A model generated the notes under the pieces. It was not told where the DNA came from. It saw only the letters and a list, made by a program, of their open reading frames with translations, and made no database searches. DNA of 12,039 nucleotides. It comes from Terfezia claveryi. Its lineage: Eukaryota; Ascomycota; Pezizomycetes; Pezizales; Pezizaceae. Every line of letters begins with the position of its first letter. The stretch's first letter is position 1. Where the stretch lies: NCBI GenBank assembly GCA_015179025.1, contig WHUX01000746.1:1-12039 (forward strand). The letters run 5' to 3'. Both the position numbers and the translations under genes were made by a program. Shown here piece after piece: positions 1 to 7,745 of this stretch.

Positions 1-49
1 CGTCCTAATAGTCGCAAGAGCGCTATCAGTCAATAGGGCCCCCGTGACA
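1..49 (+). repeat. 3' end of the 5' LTR of element A (partial)
   Basis: The stretch repeats the last 48 bases of the complete LTR at 7767-7814 and ends in CCCCGTGACA, the terminal inverted repeat of this LTR. The only difference is five Cs instead of four before GTGACA. The rest of this LTR lies before the window. Confidence 0.9.
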
Positions 50-97
50 TTACTTTGTAGCCAGTGATTCTCGCTACATTTGCTATATACTCTAATC
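50..97 (+). promoter_or_regulatory. Leader and candidate primer-binding site of element A
   Basis: The stretch lies between the LTR end (49) and the first gag ATG (98). No TGG-initial site complementary to a tRNA 3' CCA end is visible. Bases 52-60 (ACTTTGTAG), two bases after the LTR, are the reverse complement of 7599-7607 (CTACAAAGT), which lies downstream of the LTR TATA box and so probably near the start of the transcript. This resembles the self-priming arrangement known from Tf1. The assignment is tentative; priming by an internal tRNA fragment is the alternative. Confidence 0.4.
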
Positions 98-2187
98 ATG
101 TCTAGTTCACAGACACCAAGAGGGCCTCGCCAGCCCTACCAACCCCTTACATTCCCAGATGTCACACCCGTGCCATCACCCAAAGACCACACAATCTTCC
201 GCAATCAGATACAGATACGGAAGATGATCTCATTGACATCCCAATGGAGGATATCCTATCTCGAGGGATAGAATCCTCCAGACACCCATATATAGTCCAG
301 ACGAGCTACAGTCATTCCACCTGGATTAATTGATCGATTTGGCCTACCTTCCCGAAGACCACCTCGACGAACAAACAGCAATGCCTCTTCACAGCGCCAT
401 CCCGCACAACCCCCACTACGTCCAATTCGACCCCCTCGTACAGGACTAAGCCAACAAGAATATGATGAATTATTGGCTAGGATAGTTCGAGATGGAGCCA
501 CAGAATTCGAGCGGCAACGAGCCGAAATTCTGAACCTTACCGAAGGTTTAAATGCCCAAGCTAGTTTCCTAAAACAAGCACAAGAAGCTCATACTATTGT
601 ATTTAATGGTGCTAGAGCAACTTATGAAGACTTAAAGTTGCTACGACAACAGGTAACTGAAGAAGTAGCAGCTCTAAAAGGGCAAACGGATGGGCAAGAA
701 GATGCTGTGAAACGGCTAACAGTTTCCATTAAGGAAACGTTGGAAATCCAATGGAAAGAGCTAACAAAGAAGCTCAAGGAGGATACGGAGGCAATAATAG
801 ATGCAGCTAAGGTTGAGTTTGATGGGATCAAAGCTGATGTGGGCAAGCTAAACGATTGGGCACAAAAAGCGATCAAACAAGAACAAGATGATCGTATTCG
901 GAGTTGCGAAACTAACAAGGAATCGGTAGAAGAACTCTCTCGCCGAATCCAAACTCACAAACGAAAGCTCAAAGACCTACAAGAGCAACCACTTGGCCAA
1001 CAGCGCCCACCAAAACGAACTCGATCGATTGATGATGACATCGAAGATTTCATCATCCGTGGTACTCGGACAGGTCCAGTACCACCTCCACCACCTCCAC
1101 CTCCTCCACCTCCAGTCCAAAAAACCCGAGTTCTTTCTGACAAGAAAGAACCCCGAAACCTCCCCCTACCACCGAAGTTCGATGGAACTTCAAGCAAGCT
1201 GAAGGAATTTCTGATGAAGGTAGACCACACCTTTGAACGCATGCCGCTAACATACTCTACTCATAGCGAAAAAATCCTGTTTGTAGCGGATCTACTTACA
1301 GGAGGTGCGAGCACCTGGTATTACGCAACCAACATAAGCGAACACCAGATGCCAACTCCGGATGGGTTGAATGGGACACGTTTAACGTCTTTAAACGTGA
1401 ATTCATAAACGCACACCAGAACCAGCATGAGAAGCGAGATGCGAAGGTCTCCCTTCAGAAGGAGTTCCAGAAGAAAGGTGAGTTGATGAAAGATTTCATC
1501 GCTCGTGTCAGGGTTCATCAGTTGGTAGCGGAACTACCACGGGAACAGCTCTGGGAGCACCTGATTAGTGCTATTCAGCCTGAGACTCGGGCCCATATGG
1601 TCCGAGTCAGTACTGACAAAGACATTCTAGACAAGGTACCTGCAAGCACAGAAATGTGCTTTCAGGCCATCGCAAATGCCGGGTCTCAGGTTGAGTATGA
1701 GAAGGTGAGGGAGGCACATGCACAGAGCCAGTTCCGTCAAAAAGAACAGGCTGCTGGTGCGAAAAAGAGGTACCCAACACTCCCAAGACTGCCGAAAAGA
1801 AGTCCGAAAACCTCAAAGACCGAATTACCAAGCCCAAGCAAAAGGCAAAAACCAAGCCTGATGCTAAAGCTAAATCCAAGTCAGATACTCCTTCTAAAAA
1901 AGCCAAAGAGCCTGGCCAAGATAGCGTTACATACGCTATGAGACAGGCTCGAAAGAAGGACGGACAGTGCATCAAGTGTGGGGACAAATCTCACATGATG
2001 GGTGACTGTTCTATCGGTTGGAAGGTTACGGATGAAACAAAGGCAAAGGGAAGGGAAAGGGAAAGGAGGAAGCTAAGAAAGTGGCGACAGTGTCTGCAGG
2101 AGCGGCTGTGTAGCGCCACTTGAGGTTCAGTTTGGGCACATTGTTAGTGAGGATGAGTTGGATTATGGGGAAAATTCGGACTGTTAG
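98..2187 (+). pseudogene. gag: gag of element A, frame broken as given
   Basis: Capsid and nucleocapsid precursor that would assemble the virus-like particle and bind the RNA. Its ATG at 98 begins MSSSQTPRGPRQPYQPLTFP; the element B fragment has the same start. Reading frame moves 98-200, then 200-290 (TEDDLIDIPMEDIL), then about 300-1345, 1350-1760, 1765-2060, 2060-2110 and 2115-2187. All changes but the one near 290 are what a one-base deletion gives. The 300-1345 part has a long Glu/Lys/Gln-rich coiled coil (about 480-990), a basic RPPKRTR patch, a run of at least 11 prolines (1080-1113), and the start of the Ty3-type capsid domain (PPKFDGTSSKLKEF onwards). Capsid continues at 1370-1730, then a Lys-rich linker, then one zinc knuckle CIKCGDKSHMMGDC (CX2CX4HX4C, 1968-2009). 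The last part ends SEDELDYGENSDC and UAG. The TTG-started open frame at 473 is only part of this gene. Confidence 0.82.
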
Positions 2188-2228
2188 GGATGCGGGCTAT
2201 CTAGTACGTCGGGTCGGATAGTCTCGCA
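2185..2228 (+). promoter_or_regulatory. Gag UAG stop with downstream hairpin, candidate readthrough signal
   Basis: UAG at 2185-2187 ends the acidic tail of Gag. The same frame is then open without a stop through 2188-2304 into the pol ATG at 2305. Three bases after the UAG a stem starts: 2191-2194 pairs with 2225-2228 (TGCG/CGCA) and, after a bulged T at 2224, 2195-2201 pairs with 2217-2223 (GGCTATC/GATAGTC, one G-U pair). The stem is 11 bp with a 15-base loop. In gammaretroviruses Gag-Pol is made by UAG readthrough with a 3' RNA structure, and the next codon there is also a GG-starting one. Function here is inferred. Confidence 0.55.
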
Positions 2229-4278
2229 GGATTGGTTTTCTATTTGTGTTATAAGGAATGGCATCTCTGTTGGCAGTTGGAAGGAGGAACATGAAGGGGA
2301 ACCGATGGATATTGACCCTGTTTTGATTAGTTCTGTTTCTCGCAATTTGTCTTCTTCTGCTATTTCTTCTCTTTCTTTATCAAATAAAAACGCAAAAAAA
2401 GGGACAAAAAGAAAAGCTGATGATGAGGTGGCTCCTCATATTGGCGCACTCGAAAAAAGACCACGAAAGGTGGCGGTGCCGGATATTTCATTGGATGGAA
2501 TTAAGGATCTCTCTTTGGCAGGAAAATCGGGTGCGAAGGTATTGAAGCGTGAAGGACTGAAATTTCTTATCTCTGTTAAGTTATCTTGGATGTACGGAGG
2601 AAATAAACGCGAAATTTCCATTAATGCTTTGGTTGATACTGGCGCAGAAGCCACGATTTTTGATTCTTCTTTCGTTGAACAGATGATGCTGCCTTGGGTT
2701 AAGAGGGAGAAAAGACTGAGATTAGAGAGCGCCGACGGCTCGATTCTCAAGAGGTCTGGCACAGTGCAGGTTCAGAACCTGCAGATGGAGGTCCCAGATG
2801 CAAGATCGGGACGAAACAAAACTCTTGACCTGGTAACTGAGGTTGCGTGCCTCGAACCAGGTCTTCCACTCATTTTGGGGATGGATTGGATTAAAGCCAA
2901 TTGTGATAAGCTACGGGTCACCACTCCTTATGGACTCGAGCTAAAAAGAGCGTTGGAAATCGAGGAGGTTACTGATTTCGCTGACTTTGACGAAGTACTT
3001 GCAGAGACTCAATATGTCGGATTAATTGAAATAGGGGAATGGGATTATCAGAAGTTCGCTAATGGAGACGTTCGCAAGGTTATGAAAATAACAGCGACTG
3101 AAAATATCCATGAACTTGCTGATCGATTGCCAACACAGTACAGGGATTTTGTAAAAATCTTTGGAAAGGAGTTGCAATCCGCCCTTCCCACGCACGGTCC
3201 ACAAGACATGACAATTGAGTTAGAAGAAGGAAAGAGTCCCCCGTCAGGAAAACTATACCCCCTCTCCCCTGATGAATTGGAGCTTCTCAAAGAATACCTA
3301 GATGAGATGCTCCGAACCGGCAAGATAAGACCGAGCAAAAGCAGTGCTGGCGCTCCTATATTCTTCGCCAAACAGCCAAATGGCAAGCTCAGAATAGTCG
3401 TAGACTATAGAGGGCTCAATGCCATAACCAAAAAAGACAAGTATCCCCTACCACTTATGACTACCCTAATGGAACAAGTTGGTACTTCACAGGTTTTCTC
3501 CAAACTCGATCTTAAACTCGGGTTTAATCTACTCAGAATAGCGGCCGGAGACGAGTGGAAAACAGCATTCAAGACAAGATATGGCTTATACGAATATACA
3601 GTTATGCCTTTTGGGCTAACTAACGCGCCATCTGTTTTCCAGCGACATGTTAACAATATTCTATCGGAACGAATTGACCGAGGAATAGTTGTATATATTG
3701 ATGATATCCTCATTTATACCCAAACAGAGGAAGAACATGTCGAGCTCGTCCGTTGGGTGCTGCAGAAACTAACGGAGAATAACCTTTGTGTCAACATAGA
3801 CAAGTGTATCTTCCATGTCCCAGAAGTCGAATTCGTGGGATTTAAAGTAGGTACAAAGGGGATACAAATGGGGCAGAAGAAAGTCGAGGATATCCTCGCC
3901 TGGCAGGCTCCTCGGAACGTCAAAGAAGTGCAGAGGTTTATTGGGTTTGCTAATTTCTATCGCCGGTTTATTCAAGGCTTTAGTAGTTTGGCATTGCCGA
4001 TTCAGACACTGACGCACAATGGAGTTCCTTGGAACTGGACACAGCAGTGTCAACAGGCCTTCGATGAGCTAAAATATAGGTTCACCACCGCTCCGATACT
4101 ATGCCATTATCACCCAGAACGACCAAAAATGATCGAGACAGACGCGTCTGATCTAGCAAAAGCTGGTATTCTATCCCAAAAAGAACCAGATGGTCGTTGG
4201 CACCCAGTAGCGTACTATTCGAAACGCTTTATCCCAGCAGAACTTAATTACGACGTCCATGAAAAGAAATGGTCGTAA
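2188..4278 (+). CDS. pol: Pol part 1: protease, reverse transcriptase and start of RNase H
   Basis: Numbering is from the ATG at 2305, although the frame is already open from 2188. An unconserved, Ser/Lys-rich linker comes first, with basic clusters KKGTKRK (31-37) and KRPRKV (51-56) that could be nuclear localisation signals. The aspartic protease has catalytic DTGA at 111-114 and the typical closing LILGMDWI (189-196). RT spans about 310-510, with GKLRIVVDYRGLN, the first catalytic Asp in LDLK (402), MPFGLTNAP (434-442) and the YIDD box (464-467). RNase H follows the thumb and connection, with its first Asp in ETDAS (613). The frame then ends in a spurious TAA at 4276-4278, because one base is missing near 4265 relative to element B. 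All catalytic residues in this piece are kept, so it looks competent. Confidence 0.9.
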   Translation, partial: GCGLSSTSGRIVSQDWFSICVIRNGISVGSWKEEHEGEPMDIDPVLISSVSRNLSSSAISSLSLSNKNAKKGTKRKADDEVAPHIGALEKRPRKVAVPDISLDGIKDLSLAGKSGAKVLKREGLKFLISVKLSWMYGGNKREISINALVDTGAEATIFDSSFVEQMMLPWVKREKRLRLESADGSILKRSGTVQVQNLQMEVPDARSGRNKTLDLVTEVACLEPGLPLILGMDWIKANCDKLRVTTPYGLELKRALEIEEVTDFADFDEVLAETQYVGLIEIGEWDYQKFANGDVRKVMKITATENIHELADRLPTQYRDFVKIFGKELQSALPTHGPQDMTIELEEGKSPPSGKLYPLSPDELELLKEYLDEMLRTGKIRPSKSSAGAPIFFAKQPNGKLRIVVDYRGLNAITKKDKYPLPLMTTLMEQVGTSQVFSKLDLKLGFNLLRIAAGDEWKTAFKTRYGLYEYTVMPFGLTNAPSVFQRHVNNILSERIDRGIVVYIDDILIYTQTEEEHVELVRWVLQKLTENNLCVNIDKCIFHVPEVEFVGFKVGTKGIQMGQKKVEDILAWQAPRNVKEVQRFIGFANFYRRFIQGFSSLALPIQTLTHNGVPWNWTQQCQQAFDELKYRFTTAPILCHYHPERPKMIETDASDLAKAGILSQKEPDGRWHPVAYYSKRFIPAELNYDVHEKKWS

Positions 4279-5085
4279 TTGTCAATTGTTTCCAAGAATG
4301 GAGACATTTTCTCATGGGTGCCCCGGAGGAGATAATTGTGTATACGGACCATAAGAACCTTGAGTACTTTAATTCCACTAAGATACTCAATCGAAGGCAG
4401 GCCAGATGGGCGGAAATACTAAGCCAGTTCAATTTTAGAATCATCTACCGCCCAGGTGATAAGAATGGCAAGGCAGATGCGCTTTCTCGTCAGGTTGATC
4501 CTGACCTCGAAGGAGGGGGAGAGAAGCAGGACCACACGATTCGGATGTTCAAGCCTGGTCAATTCCAACTAGGAACAAGTGAGGAGAGTCTAGTAACGCG
4601 CCGCATTATGGCAGTGAAGGCCTCACAAACGGAAGAATCAAGTTGGTCGAAGGAGATCCAAGAGGCTGGCCTCAAGGACGACAAGTGGTTAGGGATTCGG
4701 AACGCGTTGAAGTTTGGCAAGGAGTATCCTGGACTCGATCATTACGGTTTAGAAGATGACATGGTAACCTATGAACGTCGCCTATATATACCTGACAACA
4801 ATTCCCTTAAGTTGAAAGTGGCTTTCCAAAGTCATGATGCTAAAGTTGCAGGTCATTTCGGACGTGACAAAACCCTCGAGCTAATGAAACGAAATTACTA
4901 CTGGCCTAACATGGAAGACTGGGTACGAAACTACGTTCGCACATGCGATGCTTGCCAAAGAAACAAGACAGCAAGACACAAGAAATATGGCAAGCTCGTA
5001 CCTCTTCCAATCCCCTATAGGCCGTGGGAACATATTTCGATGGATTTCATCACTGATTTACCACCAGTCAAAGGGTATAATCAGA
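4266..5085 (+). CDS. pol: Pol part 2: rest of RNase H and integrase N-terminal half (frame-shifted piece)
   Basis: The open frame runs 4269-5135, but the homologous part ends near 5085. With numbering from 4269, RNase H continues with VYTDHKNLEYF (24-34) and closes at ADALSR (69-74). The integrase HHCC zinc-binding domain has H189, H196, C226 and C229 around the motif RNYYWPNM. The DDE core opens with its first Asp in SMDF (D259). After NQI the frame goes wrong: element B reads on with WVIVDRLTKMSHF, and A lacks the C of that Trp codon region (near 5085). Residues after about 273 in this frame are not real. Integrase inserts the cDNA into the genome in the nucleus. Confidence 0.88.
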
Positions 5086-5086
5086 T

Positions 5087-5305
5087 TGGGTTATTGTTGA
5101 TAGGTTTACTAAAATGTCGCATTTCATTCCTTTAAAGAACCGGAAGGCAAAAGAGTTGGCTGGGATATTTGTCAAGGAGGTTTGGAGGCTGCACGGATTA
5201 CCAAAGAGGGTTGTTTCGGATCGGGATTCGGTATTTACAAGTTCGTTTTGGATGGAGGTAATGCGGTTATTAGGAGTTGAGTTGGATAAGTCCTCGGCAT
5301 ATCAC
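5087..5305 (+). CDS. pol: Pol part 3: integrase catalytic core (frame-shifted piece)
   Basis: The open frame begins with the Met at 5114, MSHFIPLKNRKA, and carries the second catalytic Asp in VVSDRDS (residue 36 of that frame), followed by FTSSFW and the core continuation LLGVELDKSSAYH. Near 5305 A reads CACCCCAG where element B reads CACCACCAG, so one base is missing and the frame departs. The remainder of the open frame to 5575 is out of frame and should not be read as protein. Confidence 0.83.
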
Positions 5306-5800
5306 CCCAGACTGATGGTCAAACTGAACGAGTCAACCAGACCCTTGAGCATTATCTACGGACGTATTGCTGTTGGGATCAGGATGACTGGGTCGAGTTA
5401 TTACCATTTGCCGAGTTCTGTTATAATAACACTGTCCATTCTAGTACCAAACTCACACCATTCTTTGCCGCATATGCTCAACACCCAGAAAATAATTTCC
5501 AGAACCCAACCGAAGCCTCAACTGAATCGAACAACCCTGAGGCAGTCAAGACAGTCGAAACCTTGGACGCAATGAGGGAGGCTATGAGGGAGAACATGAA
5601 GGCAGCACAGGACCGGATGTCCAAATACTACAATCTCAAGGTAGCAGAGAAGGAACCGACATTCAAAGTGGGAGATTGGGTCATGGTCAACGCAAAGAAC
5701 ATCAAAACAAGGCGTCCGACCAAGAAGCTTGACTACAAGTTACGAGGGAAGTTTAGAATCAAACGGCTTATAGGCACCTATGCCTATGAGTTAGAGCTTC
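5306..5800 (+). CDS. pol: Pol part 4: end of integrase core and integrase C-terminal domain (frame-shifted piece)
   Basis: This frame carries QTDGQTERVNQTLEHYLR, including the third catalytic residue (Glu of QTE), then the DDWVELLPFAEFCYNN stretch typical of Ty3/gypsy integrases. A charged helix follows (EAMRENMKAAQDRMSKYY), then the C-terminal GPY/F-like DNA-binding domain with FKVGDWVMVNAKN and LDYKLRGKFRI. The frame continues past the real break near 5800, where A has four Cs and element B five, so the residues after ELELP in this frame (to 5979) are spurious. Confidence 0.82.
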
Positions 5801-6116
5801 CCCGAGCACAGGCAAAACTCACCCAGTTTTTCATATTAGTTTGTTGGAACCCTACCACCTTAACACGATTGCCGGCAGACGCTCGCCAACACCCCCTCCA
5901 GTCGACCTCGAAGAATCGGAATACCAGGTGGAAAAGGTTAGGACAAGTGAGCTCAGGAAGGGACGGGTTATGTATTTAGTCTCTTGGAAGGGTTACGGTC
6001 CTGATGACGACACATGGGAACCATATGAGAACCTGAAGGATGGAGCAGCCGATTTAATTCGAAAATTCCATCTGGATAATCCTCGTAAGCCTCGGGACCC
6101 TGATGTTATCTTGTGA
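5801..6116 (+). CDS. pol: Pol part 5: integrase tail and chromodomain (frame-shifted piece)
   Basis: The frame carries [18 protein letters not shown], the usual junction of GPY/F domain and tail, a proline-rich linker, then a chromodomain. Counting from the TTG at 5841, the chromodomain is about residues 27-78: EYQVEKV, GRVMYLVSWKGY, DDTWEPYENL and a closing helix DLIRKFH. The three aromatic cage positions are filled (Y28, W49, Y52), as in chromodomains that bind methylated H3K9. Family knowledge indicates targeting of integration to heterochromatin. Stop is TGA 6114-6116. Element B has the same domain with C for S before W49. Confidence 0.88.
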
Positions 6117-6322
6117 GGATTTTTCTTTTTTTCCTATATTAGGCATTAGGTTTTTTGAATTATCTTTACGTTTTTGTTTTACCTGTATTTCTTATGCCAT
6201 ATTGTCCCAGGGGTGCAAAGAGACGTACGCAGCTATGTTTTGGCTGTTGTATATGAGGACTGGTCCTCAAGCCCCATCCATTGTTGTTAGTAGCAATAAT
6301 GATTCTGATTGCATGATCAATT

Positions 6323-6344
6323 AGGTTCTTGCGGACAAGAACCT
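6323..6344 (+). promoter_or_regulatory. Perfect 9-bp hairpin next to the polypurine tract
   Basis: AGGTTCTTG (6323-6331) and CAAGAACCT (6336-6344) pair without mismatch around the loop CGGA. Element B keeps the whole stem at 9951-9972. The hairpin ends two bases before the polypurine tract. Role unknown; a part in plus-strand primer formation or RNA 3' end processing is conceivable. Confidence 0.6.
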
Positions 6345-6345
6345 T

Positions 6346-6355
6346 AAGGGGGAGG
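6346..6355 (+). promoter_or_regulatory. Polypurine tract (plus-strand primer) of element A
   Basis: AAGGGGGAGG lies three bases (CAC) before the LTR starts at 6359. Resistance of this tract to RNase H provides the primer for plus-strand synthesis in LTR elements. Confidence 0.82.
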
Positions 6356-6678
6356 CACTGTCACGGGGTGACATCCAGCCCTACCAAAGGTACTTGGGCC
6401 CTTATAGAACGACCCTAGAATCTATATGAACTCTAGGTACACTCTTAGCAGTGTGGTGCAAACGTTTCTAATACTTATCTATAAGAGTTAAGTATATGAA
6501 ACGGTATGAACCTCGGATAGTTTATAATCATCCTAGATGGTTAAGACCCTTATGGAACGTCCATAGACCCTTGAGGGAGCTACGGTTTAAGTTTCATAAG
6601 AATCCGATTAACGGTTCAATAGTTATACTCAGATTAATATGCTGACTATATGCATATATATGCTAGCTATATTAGCTG

Positions 6679-6727
6679 TTACCCTGAAGTCTTGGCGTTA
6701 CCCTGAATATTGAATTATTACCCTGAA
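6679..6727 (+). repeat. Three copies of TTACCCTGAA in U3
   Basis: Copies lie at 6679-6688, 6698-6707 and 6718-6727, spaced 19 and 20 bases. All three are present in element B at 9570-9579, 9590-9599 and 9609-9618 (as TTCAGGGTAA), while the spacer bases differ. A regularly spaced factor-binding array upstream of the promoter is a reasonable guess. Confidence 0.7.
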
Positions 6728-6775
6728 CTGCAGGAAAATAATTCGGTAAAAATAACTAAAAAAATGAAGGACCGA

Positions 6776-6802
6776 GGGCGCACTTTAGACCAAAGTGCGT
6801 CC
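6776..6802 (+). repeat. U3 hairpin CGCACTTT/AAAGTGCG
   Basis: CGCACTTT (6779-6786) and AAAGTGCG (6792-6799) are perfect inverted repeats around AGACC; outer bases extend the stem to 11 bp with one G-U pair. A related GTGCGCC follows near 6832. Element B has the same structure with one stem change (near 9499-9525). Confidence 0.55.
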
Positions 6803-7514
6803 GGTGACACTATAAGGGAGTGCGCCCAGGACAGAGGCCAAAGGTAGGGCCAAAACATAAAGTTCTCCGAATTTAATGTTTCAAGGTTCTATCTAGGCCT
6901 ACTCTTCGTCCTGATTCCATTTCTGCAATCCTTTTTATGATCGGAGTTAAACTCATGGAGATATAAGACTTTTAATATGGTCATATAGGTCCACGAGGAG
7001 GTTTACTTATTATTGGTAATAACTCCGTGAATAATTTGGGTATCGGATAAACTAAGATTCTATAATCTTCTATGCGTTGATACCTTTCCAATGGTAATCT
7101 ACTTGTGACCCACGGTTCTCTATTCATAGAGTTATGTGCAGTTGAAAATTATTTTCAATGGACACTAGACACTATTAAGTGAATATTGCCGGAAACATAA
7201 TTAGATGCCTTCGGATATTGTCGGATGGTAATTCGATAGTATCGGGGATTGGTAACGTATCTGAAATTGAATTTAGTTGTCTCGGATAAGAATTCTTTAA
7301 TGGGATAAGCGAGCTATAAGCGAAGTACGTATAACATGCAGACATGGGAATATTCTCTACGTTCGGGTTAGTAACCTGTGACAACGAGTGCAGATAGCAA
7401 CTGCATTAACAAAGGTGTGGATGGCATAACACTTAGGAAGAAATTCCAAGGTGACAGGTAGGCCCGCGTTTTATAAAATATTTTTATCATAAGAATATCT
7501 ACAACACCGCGGGA

Positions 7515-7523
7515 TATAAATAG
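7515..7523 (+). promoter_or_regulatory. LTR TATA box of element A
   Basis: TATAAATAG lies in a GGGATATAAATAG context, about 290 bases before the LTR end. It is conserved in element B. Transcription would be expected to start some 25-35 bases downstream, placing R/U5 at about 7545-7814. The start site itself cannot be seen. Confidence 0.6.
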
Positions 7524-7644
7524 TGCAAGTAGTTCCGGTTGAATTTATTCTACCACCAGCGAGTATTCGAAAGCAAGAGCACCTTGAGTACACGAAGCCT
7601 ACAAAGTTCTAAGTCTTGAGTTAACTTTACGTTTAAGCGACATA

Positions 7645-7745
7645 GGATTTATTTTGTGTTGCGAAATAAGATCCGTCGTGAGGAACTATGTTGGACTAAA
7701 CTTTACTGCTATAGGATTGATATTCTGTGTTGCGGAATAGATATC
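7645..7745 (+). repeat. Two related hairpins with the same loop in U5
   Basis: Unit 1: GGATTTATTT (7645-7654), loop TGTGTTGCG (7655-7663), AAATAAGATCC (7664-7674), 10 pairs with one bulged G. Unit 2: GATATTC (7719-7725), the same loop (7726-7734), then a 3' arm to 7745 with a 4-base bulge, 7 pairs. The units start 71 bases apart and look like an old tandem duplication (ATAGGATT precedes each). Confidence 0.55.

Larger units (their letters stand above)
2188..6116 (+). pseudogene. pol: pol of element A, whole coding region with four frame breaks
   Basis: Full polyprotein order is protease, RT, RNase H, integrase (zinc-binding, DDE core, C-terminal) and chromodomain, ending with TGA at 6114-6116. 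Breaks lie near 4265, 5085, 5305 and 5800. Comparison with element B, which lacks each of these four, shows that A is one base short at every one. The pieces are described separately below. If the missing bases are sequencing errors, the gene is a single intact frame. Confidence 0.88.
6117..6358 (+). other. 3' untranslated region of element A
   Basis: The stretch is T-rich just after the pol stop (6120-6180). It aligns with 9936-10180 of element B with few changes. A 73-codon open frame here (6103-6324) overlaps the end of pol, has no recognisable domain and is taken as chance. The last part carries a perfect hairpin and the polypurine tract. Confidence 0.75.

Noticed and set aside
61..75. 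tRNA-type primer-binding site in the leader
   Set aside because: No TGG-initial stretch complementary to a familiar tRNA 3' end is present just after the LTR.
955..1253. Opposite-strand open frames with poly-Gly or Glu/Val repeats across the proline run
   Set aside because: They are mirror translations of the CCA/CCT repeat that encodes the Gag polyproline run and have no independent support.
473..1408. Gag starting at the TTG at 473
   Set aside because: The frame is open well upstream of 473 (to about 300), and the ATG at 98 is shared with element B, so 473 is not the true start.
6103..6324. 73-codon open frame after pol
   Set aside because: It overlaps the pol end, lies in the 3' UTR, has no domain, and is not kept as a frame in element B.
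6640..6670. ATATGCATATATATGC alternating run as an origin or promoter
   Set aside because: Simple low-complexity A/T alternation upstream of the likely promoter, without other supporting signals.
7175..7384. 69-codon open frame on the - strand within the LTR
   Set aside because: It is within LTR sequence, has no recognisable motif, and the matching stretch of B has several one-base differences that break it.
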